From: Nothopassalora personata
Taxonomy: Eukaryota > Ascomycota > Dothideomycetes > Mycosphaerellales > Mycosphaerellaceae
Assembly: GCA_033816765.1 (NCBI GenBank)
Contig: CM066293.1
Location: 2,666,001 to 2,730,000, forward strand
Direction of reading: 5' to 3'
Length of the DNA stretch: 64,000 nucleotides
This document shows, one piece after another, positions 31,775 through 42,196 of this stretch. The notes under the pieces are model-generated. The model was not told the origin of the DNA. It searched no databases and worked only from the letters and a program-made list of their open reading frames with translations. The first letter of the stretch is position 1, and every line of letters begins with the position of its first letter. The position numbers and the translations under genes were made by a program.

Positions 31775-34143
31775 TCCTCGTTGTGTGCCTTCTCAGTGAG
31801 GAGTCCGGCCACAGGTGCTGCCTCAATCTGCGCTGGCTCGGTATCCATTGCGTTTAGTCGAATCTCGCGGGGCACATCAGCATATTCGTACCGACCGCGT
31901 GCCTTGGAGTTGAGGATGCAGGCGGCGTCCTCGCCTCGGTGGCCGAGCTCGTGACACTTGAAGCAACGGTTCTCACGAATGTAACGGTCCTTGTCCGCTG
32001 AGCTGCAGTACGGACGGTCGTACTTGCGAGGGATTTGGCGGACAGCTAGTGCCCTGCCTCCGCGGCCTCCACCACGACCTCGGGTGCTGCCACGGCCACG
32101 AGTCGAACTGCTACCGGAATCTGCGTTGCCGTCCTTATCCTTGTCTTTGTTGCCTCCGCCGCCATGGTTGTAAGCGGCGCTAACTTCCTTGCCAACATTC
32201 CAGCTCTGCTCGATGCCGCGTGCAATTTGGCAGAAGTGGTTGAAATCGGGGTCAGTCCGATCGCGGGCAAGAGTCTCAGCCCATCTCTTAGCCAGCTTCG
32301 TGTACAGGACCGAGGCCTTAGGTTGGACCTTGGCCTTTGCACAGAGGGTGCGGTACTTCGTCGACACTTCCGCGAAGGTCATGGTTCCCTGTCTCAAGGT
32401 CTCCAGCTGACCTTGGGCAGTGAACTGCGCGTCCGCTTCACCGAATTCAGCATCGAACTGCTCCCACAGGTCATCTATGGAAGTCCAGGTGTCCTTCATA
32501 GCCAGGATGCTGTCGAATGGCAGTTCTTCAGTCACGCCTAGCATAAATTCGATCATGTCTTCATAGCTGGCACCTTGCTTCACATAGGCTTGGTTCAGCT
32601 TTGCCCGAGCCACAGTCTTGAAGCGCTCGTACTTGCTGCGGTCTCCCTTGAAGACCTCTGGGTCCTTGATGCGGGTGTTGAAGAATCCGCCATTCGTGGT
32701 GGTAGTCCCGGCGCCGGGTGTTTCGAATCGTCCGTTGGTTCCTTGACCTTGTGGTCCTGGTGTGAATCTGTTGTCGTTAGGGACGAAGTCGCGTGCATCA
32801 GCGTCAAATCGGGACTGGCGTGTCTGTGGTCGTGGCATCGCTGCTTCCTGTTCAAGTTGCTGAATGCGTGCACGATCCTCCTTTCTAGCTTGCTGGAACT
32901 TGTTGATGTCGTCTTCAGCTGAGGCCAAGTCTTCCTTAGCCTGTCGGAGCTGTTCGAGCAGGTCGCCGTTACCTGTGCCCTCAGCAGTCTGTGCGATTGT
33001 CACCTGGCGCTTGGTCCGGCTCAGCTCGTTACGGAGAGTAGTGAGGTCGTTGCGTAGCTTCTCGATGTCGGCCTGTGCTAGGTCGGCCTCTTCTCGAGCA
33101 GTATCTCGTTCAGTCTTGTATCCGTCTGCTCGTGCTTCGAGCCTCTCCACTTCTGCTTCTAGCTCTTCGATCTTCTCAGCTTCTTCATCAAAGTGCTTCT
33201 CCCAGTTAGGTGCGAGTGTGAGCGCACGCTGAACAGCTTTTAATCTCTTGAACCACTTGCCTGAGGAGGACGTCACCTTCGCTGTCAACTCCTCAGGGTT
33301 GGCGACCTGGAAGTCGGGGTCCTTAGGGTTGTCATCCTCTCCGTAGAACTGCGTGAGATCCAGGCCAGCATCGGCTGGCTCATCCTCACGTCTCCTATGA
33401 TCCACCGGGCTGGTCGGAGTCGCAATCTCTTCGTCCTCATCATCGAACCGGGATCTGCGCTTAGCGACTGGCTCGCCAGGCTGAGTCTGTGATTGGGAAG
33501 CGTGGTCCGGTTGAGCTGGTGTGGCTTTCATTCCTAGCTCGTTCATTCGTGCTGCGAAGTCTGCTTTCTGGAGCTCCAACCTCTGAGCACTGACAATCCC
33601 TGGAGGTGGTACCCTAACCTTCGCGTTGTGATCTTCCTTTCTTGTGAACTTGAAACTCTCATCTTCTGTCTCGACGGTGGGCTGCATGCCTTTATGCAGT
33701 CCGAGGTCCTCTCGTAAGCGACTCGGAGGCTGTGACTTGTTAGGTCGTGAGAATGGTTGATGGATGCTAGAGGAAGGTGGTTGTGGGCCAAAGAAGCCTG
33801 AACCTCGTGTCTCGGGCTTTGCTAGTAATCGGTCGCGTTCGCGGCTACGACTGCGACTACGGTCGCGTTCGGCCTCGTCCATATCGGGTCGGGGTGTAGA
33901 TGTCTCTTCAGGTGAGAAGTCGCTGTCGCTGTCGCTCCTGTAGTTGTGTTTGCTAAGTGCCGTTTGTATCTTGTTCGAGGCGATTGCGGCGCGCGATTCT
34001 TCTCGGGCTCGGTCGATTACTGTCTGTCTGGTCAATTCGCTCATACCAGGGTGTTGTACCTCTGGTGACTTGTCTGCTGTCAATACAGTGCTGTTTGCGA
34101 TCCTGTATGTCGTGTCGAGAAGAAAAATGTGCGACTGTTGCAC
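31765..34143 (-). CDS. gag: GypA gag: capsid/nucleocapsid polyprotein
   Basis: 792 aa. The N-terminal third is low-complexity, rich in Arg/Ser/Glu (SRSRSRERDRLLAKPE). A long coiled coil spans about residues 315-435 (ELEAEVERLEARADGYKTE). A capsid-like retrotransposon gag domain lies about 490-640 (KDPEVFKGDRSKYERFKTVA). After an RGG-rich stretch near 690 comes a zinc knuckle C727-x2-C730-x4-H735-x6-C742, two residues longer than the usual CX2CX4HX4C. It ends at TAA right after the slippery site. It forms the particle that holds the element RNA. The large coiled coil makes it longer than many Gypsy gags. First ATG chosen, 104 bp after the 5' LTR. Confidence 0.95.
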   Translation of the reverse strand: MQQSHIFLLDTTYRIANSTVLTADKSPEVQHPGMSELTRQTVIDRAREESRAAIASNKIQTALSKHNYRSDSDSDFSPEETSTPRPDMDEAERDRSRSRSRERDRLLAKPETRGSGFFGPQPPSSSIHQPFSRPNKSQPPSRLREDLGLHKGMQPTVETEDESFKFTRKEDHNAKVRVPPPGIVSAQRLELQKADFAARMNELGMKATPAQPDHASQSQTQPGEPVAKRRSRFDDEDEEIATPTSPVDHRRREDEPADAGLDLTQFYGEDDNPKDPDFQVANPEELTAKVTSSSGKWFKRLKAVQRALTLAPNWEKHFDEEAEKIEELEAEVERLEARADGYKTERDTAREEADLAQADIEKLRNDLTTLRNELSRTKRQVTIAQTAEGTGNGDLLEQLRQAKEDLASAEDDINKFQQARKEDRARIQQLEQEAAMPRPQTRQSRFDADARDFVPNDNRFTPGPQGQGTNGRFETPGAGTTTTNGGFFNTRIKDPEVFKGDRSKYERFKTVARAKLNQAYVKQGASYEDMIEFMLGVTEELPFDSILAMKDTWTSIDDLWEQFDAEFGEADAQFTAQGQLETLRQGTMTFAEVSTKYRTLCAKAKVQPKASVLYTKLAKRWAETLARDRTDPDFNHFCQIARGIEQSWNVGKEVSAAYNHGGGGNKDKDKDGNADSGSSSTRGRGSTRGRGGGRGGRALAVRQIPRKYDRPYCSSADKDRYIRENRCFKCHELGHRGEDAACILNSKARGRYEYADVPREIRLNAMDTEPAQIEAAPVAGLLTEKAHNEEGN

Positions 34144-34236
34144 ACCTTTCAGTCAGTCGGTCAGTCGGTCAGTCTGTTCGGGTCTTCTACGCGATACAAG
34201 ATCGCTGTAGGCTATTCAGTTGGTTGATTGGGGTAG

Positions 34237-34247
34237 GTATTGCAAAA
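34237..34247 (-). other. GypA primer-binding site, probably self-priming
   Basis: The first internal bases (element sense TTTTGCAATAC) are complementary over 9 nt to GTATTGCAA within the LTR (34272-34280). That sequence is about 35 nt after the TATA-like box, near the expected RNA 5' end. No ordinary tRNA 3'-end complement (TGG...) is seen. Confidence 0.55.
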
Positions 34248-34399
34248 TGTGACGGGCAGGTGGTAGACGAGTTGCAATACGAGTCTACGAAGAAGAGCGC
34301 GAGATGCGCGAGCTATTTAAATGCGCCGGAACAACGTTGTTCCGGGCCGATCTTTCACTGCAGGGTCCATTCACATGTGCCTGGTGTCGCTTCGTGACA
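34248..34399 (-). repeat. GypA 5' LTR (152 bp)
   Basis: Same sequence as the 3' LTR, followed by CTTAG (34400-34404). It drives transcription toward lower coordinates. Confidence 0.97.
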
Positions 34400-36346
34400 C
34401 TTAGCTACCTCCGTGTTCGAGGTAAAGTCGGCACTACGAGTAGTATCGTTACGTATACTAACTATAACTAGATCCTCGATAAATTTAGTATCGATAAAGC
34501 TAACTAAGCCAATCTTAATAGCATCGGTACCTACATTAATAGCAACATACTGTACTAGTATAATAACGCTAAACTGGCGCCGCGGGTTAAAACAGTTAGA
34601 GAGATAATAAGTCGAGAATTCGACGTGTACCGATAGTACCTACGAGAATTGAATAAGGTTAGTAACGGCGGCGTCTACTAGAACATATAGTATTCTCTAA
34701 GCTAATAGATCATACGATAAGACCCCGGGCTATAGCTCTTATAAGCGGCTCTACACCCTTAATACTACACTCGGTTTATCTCCTTCCCTAGGCCCACGAT
34801 TTTTAGCTTTAATAGAGCTTATTAGGGGAGTGACGCGAACACTATAGTATAGTATACTAGGGTCGACTTAAACCTCGAAATTGAAAACTACTAGACTAGT
34901 AACCGGCTTAACATGCTATACTCTCTTAACTTAGAGGGCACTAGTAGGCCGGAGTTTTTACACGGTTTTCATAAGTAAGGGAATGCTAGAGAGTTTATCT
35001 AGTAGTGCCGGATTAACGACTATATAGAAGACGGCCGATTTAAGCGTTTCTTCTCGGTTAGGGTCTAGAATTACCTAAGCAAGAATAGCATTAGCTAGTT
35101 TAGAGAGGACCTAAGCGCTAGGCAAATACGGGTGACTACTATAGGCGTTCTAATAAGGTAGGCTACACATAAGAAGACGCTACGTTAGATTAACCCTTAC
35201 TTTATCGAGATCCGCGACGATGACTATCTTAAACTCTAGAGAAGCTAGAGTATACACTAGGTAATGGACCTCTATCGTAACTTTAAGACGCTAAGTAAGA
35301 GCGCTATAGGGTTTAAGTATCGACGCCTAGTACCCGGCTATCCTTTTCCTACGGCCGTACACCTTAGTAGCATTAGCCCTCTATCCGATGCCCTAGCGGG
35401 TTTAAAGTCTTAGAACGATAATGAAGTCATCCTTAATGCTAGAAGGTAGCTTAATACTATAGTCCGCCTAGACTCGGAGCTCTTCTATAAGAAGATGCAT
35501 AATTAGCGCGTCCGAGCTATGAAATTAATAGACAAGTAGCTTAGCTTAGTTACTACTCTCGAGCAGATGTGCTTTATAAGCGAAGGGCGTGATAAGAGCT
35601 TCTTCCGTAACTACTATAGGAACTTCACTAGCTAGCTACTTAGGAACGCATCTAGTAAGACTAGTATTAGCTACGATAACGAGTAGGTCTAGACAAAGGA
35701 GTTGTATAAGAATAAGTGGAACTGAGTAGTTAGTACGGGTTTATAGGCTCCTAGTTTCTAGTTGATTTCCGGCTATAGCTATAGCCTATAGGATTCTAGT
35801 TCGGATTCTAGTTCTAATTCTAGTTCTAATTCTAGTTCTAATTCTAGTTCTAATGCTTCGGGTATAGGTACTTCTAGTCCTTAGATCTTACTTGTTTCTT
35901 ATGGTTACTTATCTTCCCTTAACTCACTTTCTAGCTACGCGGTAGACTCGTCTTTAGATTTATTAGGTTACTAGTCCTAACGCTTACTTGTCTTATGAAT
36001 AGCGTTCACGTTATTCGACTATCTAGCCCGCTCGATTAATGCTAACATAGCTGTCTATTCCCTCGCTAGTTTCGTAGCTTACGTTAGTGTAGTGTAACGG
36101 ATACGAGTCGCGGATTATCGACGTTACTATTACGGTCTCTATTAAAGAAATCCTTTCGACCTTTATAAACGGTCGCTAGTAGGCCCTAGGATTGCCTAAC
36201 ATCTTATATGTTAAGCTAAATAGTAGGGTGAGCTACTATACTACTATAAGACTACCTTAGCTTATAGCGACTAACTAAGCTACCTATAGTGCCCGGGCTT
36301 ACTACTTTAGAACCTAAGGACAGGTTCGTAATAGGGGAGGATATAT

Positions 36347-36712
36347 TGACAACTAATAGGTTATTTTAACCTTAGGTTTAGAGGGGGTCCCTTAGGTCCA
36401 ACTTGCCCTAATTTTATTTAGGTTTAATTAGACATTTAGGTAAGCTAGTAGGACCTAGTATAGCTGTTAAGATATATACTGCGTAGCTAAGCATTGTAAG
36501 CGTAGCATTAAGGTAACAATTTAATTCATACCTCTCGAGTAGAGGGCATAGGGGTTTAGGGTCCGCTAATCCTCTTGTTTTATCTAGCTACTGCGCTACT
36601 CGTCACGTGACCTGATTTCCCGGTCCCGGGACCGGCAAATACCCCTACTTACGTAAGCACCGCTCTACACTACTACAACTCGGACAGGCCTACATAGGGT
36701 AGTTAGTAGACA
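36347..36712 (+). repeat. GypC-C 3' LTR
   Basis: Starts TGACAAC after the polypurine tract ATAGGGGAGGATATAT and ends TAGTAGACA. It has the CACGTG box and the palindrome at 36615-36640. Some 20 bp shorter than the GypC-B LTRs. Confidence 0.85.
36615..36640. repeat. 26-bp GypC palindrome, copy 6
   Basis: ATTTC-CCGGTCCCGGGACCGG-CAAAT, preceded by GTCACGTGAC. Confidence 0.9.
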
Positions 36713-37823
36713 TTAATACCTATCTTTAGGAAGTCTAACTTAATATTCTTAGGTACTACTATAAGCTACTACGCTTACTAGAAGATAGTAAAGAAGGCTC
36801 TCTTCGTAATACCTTAGATAGTACTAGATCGGTATAGCTAGTCGTTTAAGGCTATTAAATATTAAGACGTAAGAGTAGTAAATACTCTTATATAAAGTAG
36901 CTATAGCCTATATATTAAATAAGGTAGATATATACCTACTATTATCTTATACTTTAGAGCCTAATCTATAAACTTTATAGTAAGGTATAAGCTATAGCTA
37001 TTAACTATTAGGAGCCGCTAGTTACGGCTATTATGAGCCTTCTTTTTAGTATATCTATCGTATACCTTTATAAGCTATTTATAGCCTAGCTCGTTATTTA
37101 TCTAACCTAAAGGTAAGCTTATAAAGAAGGCTATATATTACTAAGGATCTATATTATTAACCTAGGTATCTTATAGATTACTAGAAGTAGCCTTATAGAT
37201 AAGGTAAGGTAGTAGGCTTATCTTATTAGCTAATATAGCTACTATATAAGTAATTTACTCTCTATTACTATCTTAAAGGTGTCCTATTAACTTCCCTTAC
37301 TTAGCTACGTCCTTAGTAAATATTCTCTTAGCCTTAGATAGGACCTTAATTATAAAGCTCTTCTTATCTATATTAGTAATATTCTTAGGCTAGATATTAT
37401 ACTTGTTAATTATCTCTTTAAGTAGTAAGAAGTACTAGGTATAGGACACGTACCTATTAGCCTTTTTCCGGGCCTTATCTAATACTCTAAGATAGCCTAT
37501 ATCTAAGGTATAAGACTACCTATTCCTAAACCTAGAGACCTAATTCTTACTAGGCTTAGTACCGTAGAGCTCGCGTACGAAGTTACGTGTTATTATTAGT
37601 ATCGGTAGTAGGGCTAGCTATATAAGGGTATTAATATATTAATATAGCTCCCTCTCTTATATATCGTTTAATAATTGCTATTCTTTATATTACTAGTGCT
37701 TCGTTCCTTACTTAACGTTCTAGAGCTTACTAAGCTTCGTACGCTTAATACTATACTCCCTAGCTATTTATATAATATTATGCTTATCTTACGCTTTTAA
37801 ATAAGTGTAAGGACCGCGAGGGT
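36713..37823 (-). pseudogene. Fot1/Pogo-type (Tc1/mariner) transposase relic
   Basis: In the minus frame, ignoring RIP stops, family landmarks follow in order: RKKANRYVSYT-YFLLLKE (about 37460-37400), ITNIDKKSFIIKVLSKAKR (about 37375-37320; NxDEKGFxIG in live members), DSNRE-ITYIVAILANKISL (near 37250), NNELGYK-LIKVYDRYTKKK (about 37105-37045) and RLLIVNSYSLYLTIKFID (about 37020-36965; the xDGHxSH block). Order and spacing match Fot1/Pogo DDD transposases. The relic is more AT-rich than its neighbours and has many stops; no inverted ends found. The C-terminus is cut at the GypC-C LTR. Confidence 0.75.
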
Positions 37824-38004
37824 TATAAGGGGATGTCGTAATATATAGTACGCCTACGATCTTCTAATTATAGATAAACTAAAGCTTACCTTCTTCTATA
37901 GACGCTATACGCGTCTCTAGGTGTACGTATACGCGTTACGTACGGCTTACTAAGCCGGGTATAGCCGTATTATATATAAGGGTTAGCTATAGGCTACCCT
38001 TATA
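37824..38004 (-). repeat. GypD-2 3' LTR
   Basis: Matches the GypD LTRs with small deletions; RIP-changed ends TATAAGGGG and CCCTTATA. Polypurine complement CTACCTCTCCTTC follows. Confidence 0.75.
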
Positions 38005-38413
38005 ACTACCTCTCCTTCTAGGACGAGCTACCCTTAGCTTACGGCTTTAGGAGGTTTCTAAATAAGTAATCTATCTACTTCTAGTAGATTCTATTACTAT
38101 ACGACCCGCCTACGGGTCCCGTATATATCGTTACTAGGGTATATATAGTTTAAGTTATAGTTACCCGGTTAACTAGCTCGAGGGTTTAAGAAGTATACCC
38201 TCTCCCTCCTTTTCCTTCTTTTTTCTTATACTACGTTCTCGTAGCGTACCGTACCCGTACTACTAGCAATCTACTAGCTCCTTACTAGTAACTACCTAGC
38301 GACCTACTAGTACTACTATAGCTTTAGAAGAAGCTATTTAAGATTAACTATACTAGGAGGCCCTTATAGGGGGCCTATTAGTACTACTAATACTATTACT
38401 AGTACTACTATAG

Positions 38414-40075
38414 ATGTCTAGCGTGCTTAGCGTACTAGATACGCCTATAAAGCGTAAGTTTAGCGTACTAGGCCCGTAGACCGTCGTCCTATAGAGAGCG
38501 CCTTCACGCGGCGGACGACGTAAGTATCTTCGTTACGACGAAGAGAAACTAAGACTCTCTCTCTCGAAAAATACAAGCCTACTCGACTCGAAACAAGAAA
38601 AGACAGGTCGGACGAACCGAACGAACGAGATACGCTCAAAATCTACAAACAAGAACTCCGGAACTGCGAGAAGGGAAAGCGACGTACATAGCGTACACGT
38701 CGCTCGAACAACGAAGGCGCTGTCTACCTGTCGTCCCGGCAAACCACGTAAACTGCCGGCTGGAACCAAGAGAGGCGTTTAGGGGCGCAAACCACGTATA
38801 CTGCACGGCTGGAACCAAGAGAGGCCGAGGGGGGGACGACAGCGAGGCCACTGCGACCGAGGAGCTACACTCGAGACCGGAGAACGCGACTGGATTGAAA
38901 CAGAGGCAACGGGTGTTTCTTGGGATTTTGCTCGGTGCGTACGGGTACGGCCGGCTTGGCTTTTTAAAACAAGAACGAGACACGGGCGCAAAACTTGTCT
39001 CGCCCGGGGCAAGGCGACAAACCGCAATTCTCGACAAGACACGACTACCGGGTACGCGCGTACTACGCCGCAATATATTCGATTTACGGTTCGAATAGCG
39101 AGCGTTGCTCGCATCTTTTAAGGAGTTTTTACGTCCGGGGTACGACGGGGCTTTTCTCCTTCTCTCAAATTTTGGTCTCGTTCTCGAGACCCGTGTTGCA
39201 TAGTCTTTGACTGAAATAGCACGTTAATGGAATAATTAATTAGGCCCGTAGACCCCTAAGTTATTACTAGCTAAGCGCCTAGGTATAGACATTAAGATAT
39301 ACTTATATTATCTCTACTACTTCGTAACTAGTAAGTATTTACTACGCTTATCGCTTATATACGCTTACTAACCGTATAGTAGATAAGCTAGATACGTATA
39401 ATAGTACTACTACCGGCAAGCTACTTAAGAAGTATATACGATATAGGGTAAGTAGGTACCCGTACGTTAGTAATACTAGCGTTAGTAATACTAGTATTAC
39501 TATTGTATAGATAGTAGCTTACCTACGTACCGCCCGCGCCTAGTACGATAAGCTTATCTAGGGGCTTAGCGATCCTCCTACCTAGGAGAAGTAGGACGCT
39601 CTAGACTAGTAGTATAACCTCTACGCCTAACTAGGTAAGTAGATCTTAGATATAAGTACTACGCCTCGCTAGCGCTCCGTACGCTTACCGCGTACGGCGT
39701 ACTATCGTTCCCTATATAAATCGGCTAACCTCCTCCTAGGGTAAGAAGTAGTATAGCGCCTATAAGAATAAGCGCCTAGGTAACACTCGCGTACGCTTTA
39801 CCGGCGCCTCTACTACTACTACCCCTACCTCCGCTGCCGCTACTACGTCCGTAGTTCTATAGTAAGAGTAGAATAGGGCCCTTAATAGGCTCTTTAAGCT
39901 CGGCCGTACTATAAGTACTATATACGTCGTATATGTGTCCTATACTAACCGTAGTTATAGTTCTTATAGGCTAGAAATATCGATATTACTACCGTAGATA
40001 AGGCGTTCTTACCCCCTACTCTATACGGTAAGTATAATAAGGATAATAATAATAAGGAGGAGGATAATAACGAGT
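38414..40075 (+). pseudogene. Antisense spliced gene of GypD-2, split by Rp1
   Basis: Diverged copy of the gene at 2775-3790. Exon 1 reaches about 39331 and is interrupted by Rp1 (38483-39240). The first intron starts GTAAGTATTT and has CTAAC before TAG. Exon 2 begins in the same phase with a YNSTTTGKLLKKY stretch where GypD-1 has YDSITTGELLRKY. The last exon has QFLQA-NI and AFLP as in GypD-1 and ends with an acidic tail (KDNNNKEEDNNE) before TAA near 40075. Preserved residues in spite of many base changes argue for past protein-level selection. RIP stops present. Confidence 0.6.
38483..39240 (+). mobile_element. Rp1: ~760-bp unmutated retroposon with 14-bp target duplication
   Basis: Flanked by TAGGCCCGTAGACC at 38469-38482 and 39241-39254. 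It starts GTCGTCCTATAGAGAGCGCC, with a 7-bp inverted repeat (GTCGTCC/GGACGAC, 38483-38519), and ends in an AATAATTAAT tail. It contains a ~45-bp imperfect direct repeat (about 38737-38823, core GGAACCAAGAGAGGC). The longest frame (145 aa, minus) has no recognisable domain. Long target duplications, a short-repeat tail and an identical 5' start in Rp2 fit a non-LTR-mobilised, full-length non-autonomous retroposon. No clear pol III promoter found. Confidence 0.75.
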
Positions 40076-40599
40076 AATTGCGCGTTCCGCGTATACTAGC
40101 CGCTTACTACGTACCTATCTTCTATCTACGTAGCGCCGTCGCGCGCCTATAAAAGTTTATTTTTAAATAAATAATCTTCTCTCTACTCTTCTCTCTTCTC
40201 TCCTCTCTCTCTAATATTATTACTATCGGGGGTATTTACTTAACTAAGTAAGCGAGCCTTTTAATAAGATAGAGTACGCTAGGAGTTTGGTAGGTCTTAT
40301 ATGTAGCCCGTAGCTAATATTACTATTAGGGGGAGGGGTCCCTCTCCTATATAGATACTATCGGGTAGCCTCCCTCCTATATTATTAAGAAAAAGAGGAG
40401 GTTATATCTAAAGGGTAAGGTCCTTATATCTAGCTACTAAAGGGCTAAGGCCTAAATATACGGTCTATACTCTCTCTTCTACGCCTTATATTACCTTTAT
40501 AGACGCCTTATATTCGACTACTATACGCGTAGTATTCGTAAATCCTTCTACGCCTTATATTGTCTTTATAGACGCCTTATATTTAGCTACTATACGCGT

Positions 40600-41639
40600 A
40601 GTATTCGCGAGTCCTTATACCGACTCCTAGCTATTATACTCCTCTAGCTAGCCCTTCTATTATACTAGGTACTATACCTTACCCTTATACTTACGCTTTC
40701 CTAGTACTGCCTCTACTTTATATTCCCCGTCCTTATTAACGAGGGGTATAGTACCTCTATCCTTCTTACTACCCGCGTACGGCTCGAGGAGGGATATATA
40801 AAATATATTATAGATTCTTAATTCTACTAGTAGTCCTAGGCGGTACGCCTACGAACCGATAGCGTCGATAATACGATACGGTCTAATAAACTTCGGACCT
40901 ATCTTCTTCTTTAGTAATACTAACCTTAGGTTCTTTATAGATAATAAGACTATATTACCTACGCGATAGCTCTTCGCCTTATAAGTCTTATTATAGTAGC
41001 GAGCATAGTCGGCTACTATAGTTTCCTAGCGCCTCGTAAGCGTAGCGCGTATTTCTCGTATACGGTTAACTAAGTCTACCGCTACTAGTACCTCCCCTTC
41101 CCGGATCTCGCCTTAAGATCCTATAGGTATTAGAGTAATCTTAGATCTCTAACTATACGCTATCTTAAAGGGGCTTATACGTAGCGTAGGGTAGACGCTA
41201 TTATTATATACAAATTTAGTAATAGCTAGCTACTTAGCCTATTCTATCTAGTTCTTACTATAGTAATAACGAAGATACTATTCTAAGGTTTAGTTTACCC
41301 TCTTAGTCTAACCGTTAGTCTAAGGGTAAAAAGCTATAGATAGCTTACGCTTTACCTACGCCTCGAAGTAGAAGTTACTCTAGAACTTGCTTATAAATAC
41401 TAACCTACGGTTACTTACTATACCCGCTAGGATACTATAATACTGTACGACCTCGTCTTATAAGAGCCTCGTAAGCTCTACGGCTATATATATCTTAGTC
41501 GTAGGAATATATAAGTTTATTTTAGAGTAGCGGTCGACAATTACTAGGATTATATCGTATACGTATTCTCCTCGCTTACTTAGCGGTAGGTCCGTAATAA
41601 AATCTATAGTAATTTCTTACTATAGACCGTCTAGCCTAG
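40600..41639 (-). pseudogene. GypD-2 pol, integrase/chromodomain part
   Basis: Colinear with GypD-1 about 3900-4940: chromodomain end, linker and integrase C-terminal half. Heavily RIP-mutated. It ends at the CCTAG target site of GypB-2. The stretch 40080-40600 is GypD 3' DNA of low complexity in which I see no gene. Confidence 0.7.
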
Positions 41640-42102
41640 TGTTAGATTTAGTATAACCTAATGATATCACAAGTTAAGAAGACAAGCTCAATCGGGTTTA
41701 TTCTCGGGCCAATAGGAAGTTAAGGGAGAGTAATGAAGCAGTAGCTGTCTTGTCTTATAAAGACTAAGTAGTAGTAAGGTAGAGGTTAGGTTATAGTGTA
41801 TTCTAAACAGTAATATTGAACAGTAAGTTGAACGCTTCGAAACTATAAGGAATTCTTAGCGTTCCTAAATATAATAGAAATTATTGTTAATCTACTCCGA
41901 TCTATTAATCTGTTTTATAGATTATATAGAGCAACAGATTAATTGCTATCGTGCTCTAATCTAATCTATTAATCTATCTTATAGGTCTCGTAGAGTAATA
42001 GATCACTCTACGGTAGCCGTACCTTTCTAGCTATAGTAGCGCCCACTTAACTATAGAGGCTCTAATTGGTCGCTAAGCATTAGCTCAATCTAACCCGTAA
42101 CA
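41640..42102 (-). repeat. GypB-2 3' LTR (463 bp)
   Basis: TGTTAGATTTAG to ACCCGTAACA. U3 holds two imperfect ~80-bp direct repeats around CTATTAATCTGTTTTATAG. Confidence 0.92.
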
Positions 42103-42196
42103 CTATCCCCCTCTTAGCTTAGCTCGCTACGAGCTTAGGTTATAGTCCTGTCGCCTTGTCCCTTCGTTTAGTGTTCTCGTTTATGTCTCCCTTAAC

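Larger units (their letters stand above)
27024..34399 (-). mobile_element. GypA: intact, unmutated Ty3/Gypsy retrotransposon
   Basis: 7376 bp with identical 152-bp LTRs, CTTAG duplications, a long gag (792 aa) and a long pol (1474 aa) without stops, a frameshift signal, primer-binding and polypurine sites. Base use is ordinary, with CpA/TpG intact, unlike the host GypC-C. Identical LTRs and lack of RIP point to a recent insertion. It is the only clearly autonomous element in the window, and its proteins could in principle serve others, though homology to TRG gag is not evident. Confidence 0.97.
25876..35725 (+). pseudogene. GypC-C ORF-Y (two pieces around GypA)
   Basis: The same frame as the GypC-B copy is read in 25876-27018 and 34405-35725. 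Former Gln codons are TAG/TAA. The C-terminus ends KNKWN then TGA at 35723-35725. It helps to define the ORF because the RIP sites differ between copies. Confidence 0.6.
25876..36712 (+). mobile_element. GypC-C: truncated + strand GypC copy split by GypA
   Basis: ORF-Y from its first third (25876-27018), the GypA insertion (27024-34399) with 5-bp duplications, the rest of ORF-Y to TGA at 35723-35725, the minisatellite, a polypurine tract and a 3' LTR (36347-36712). The left end is replaced by the GypC-B 5' LTR. The empty version of the GypA site is seen in GypC-B at about 16305-16350. Confidence 0.85.

Noticed and set aside
27097..33791. Many ORFs of 60-220 aa on the + strand over GypA
   Set aside because: They are shadows of the long gag and pol frames in a GC-balanced element; no domains or own start context.
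13966..36712. The palindromes and mirrored 400-bp ends of 25488-36712 as terminal inverted repeats of a DNA transposon
   Set aside because: 25488-25875 and 13966-14353 are direct repeats with TG...CA ends around gag-RT-IN, hence LTRs. The inverted look arises because GypC-C lies on the other strand.
38533..39210. ORFs of 67-145 aa in Rp1 (and the same in Rp2)
   Set aside because: Overlapping on both strands, no motif, and identical only because the copies are nearly identical.
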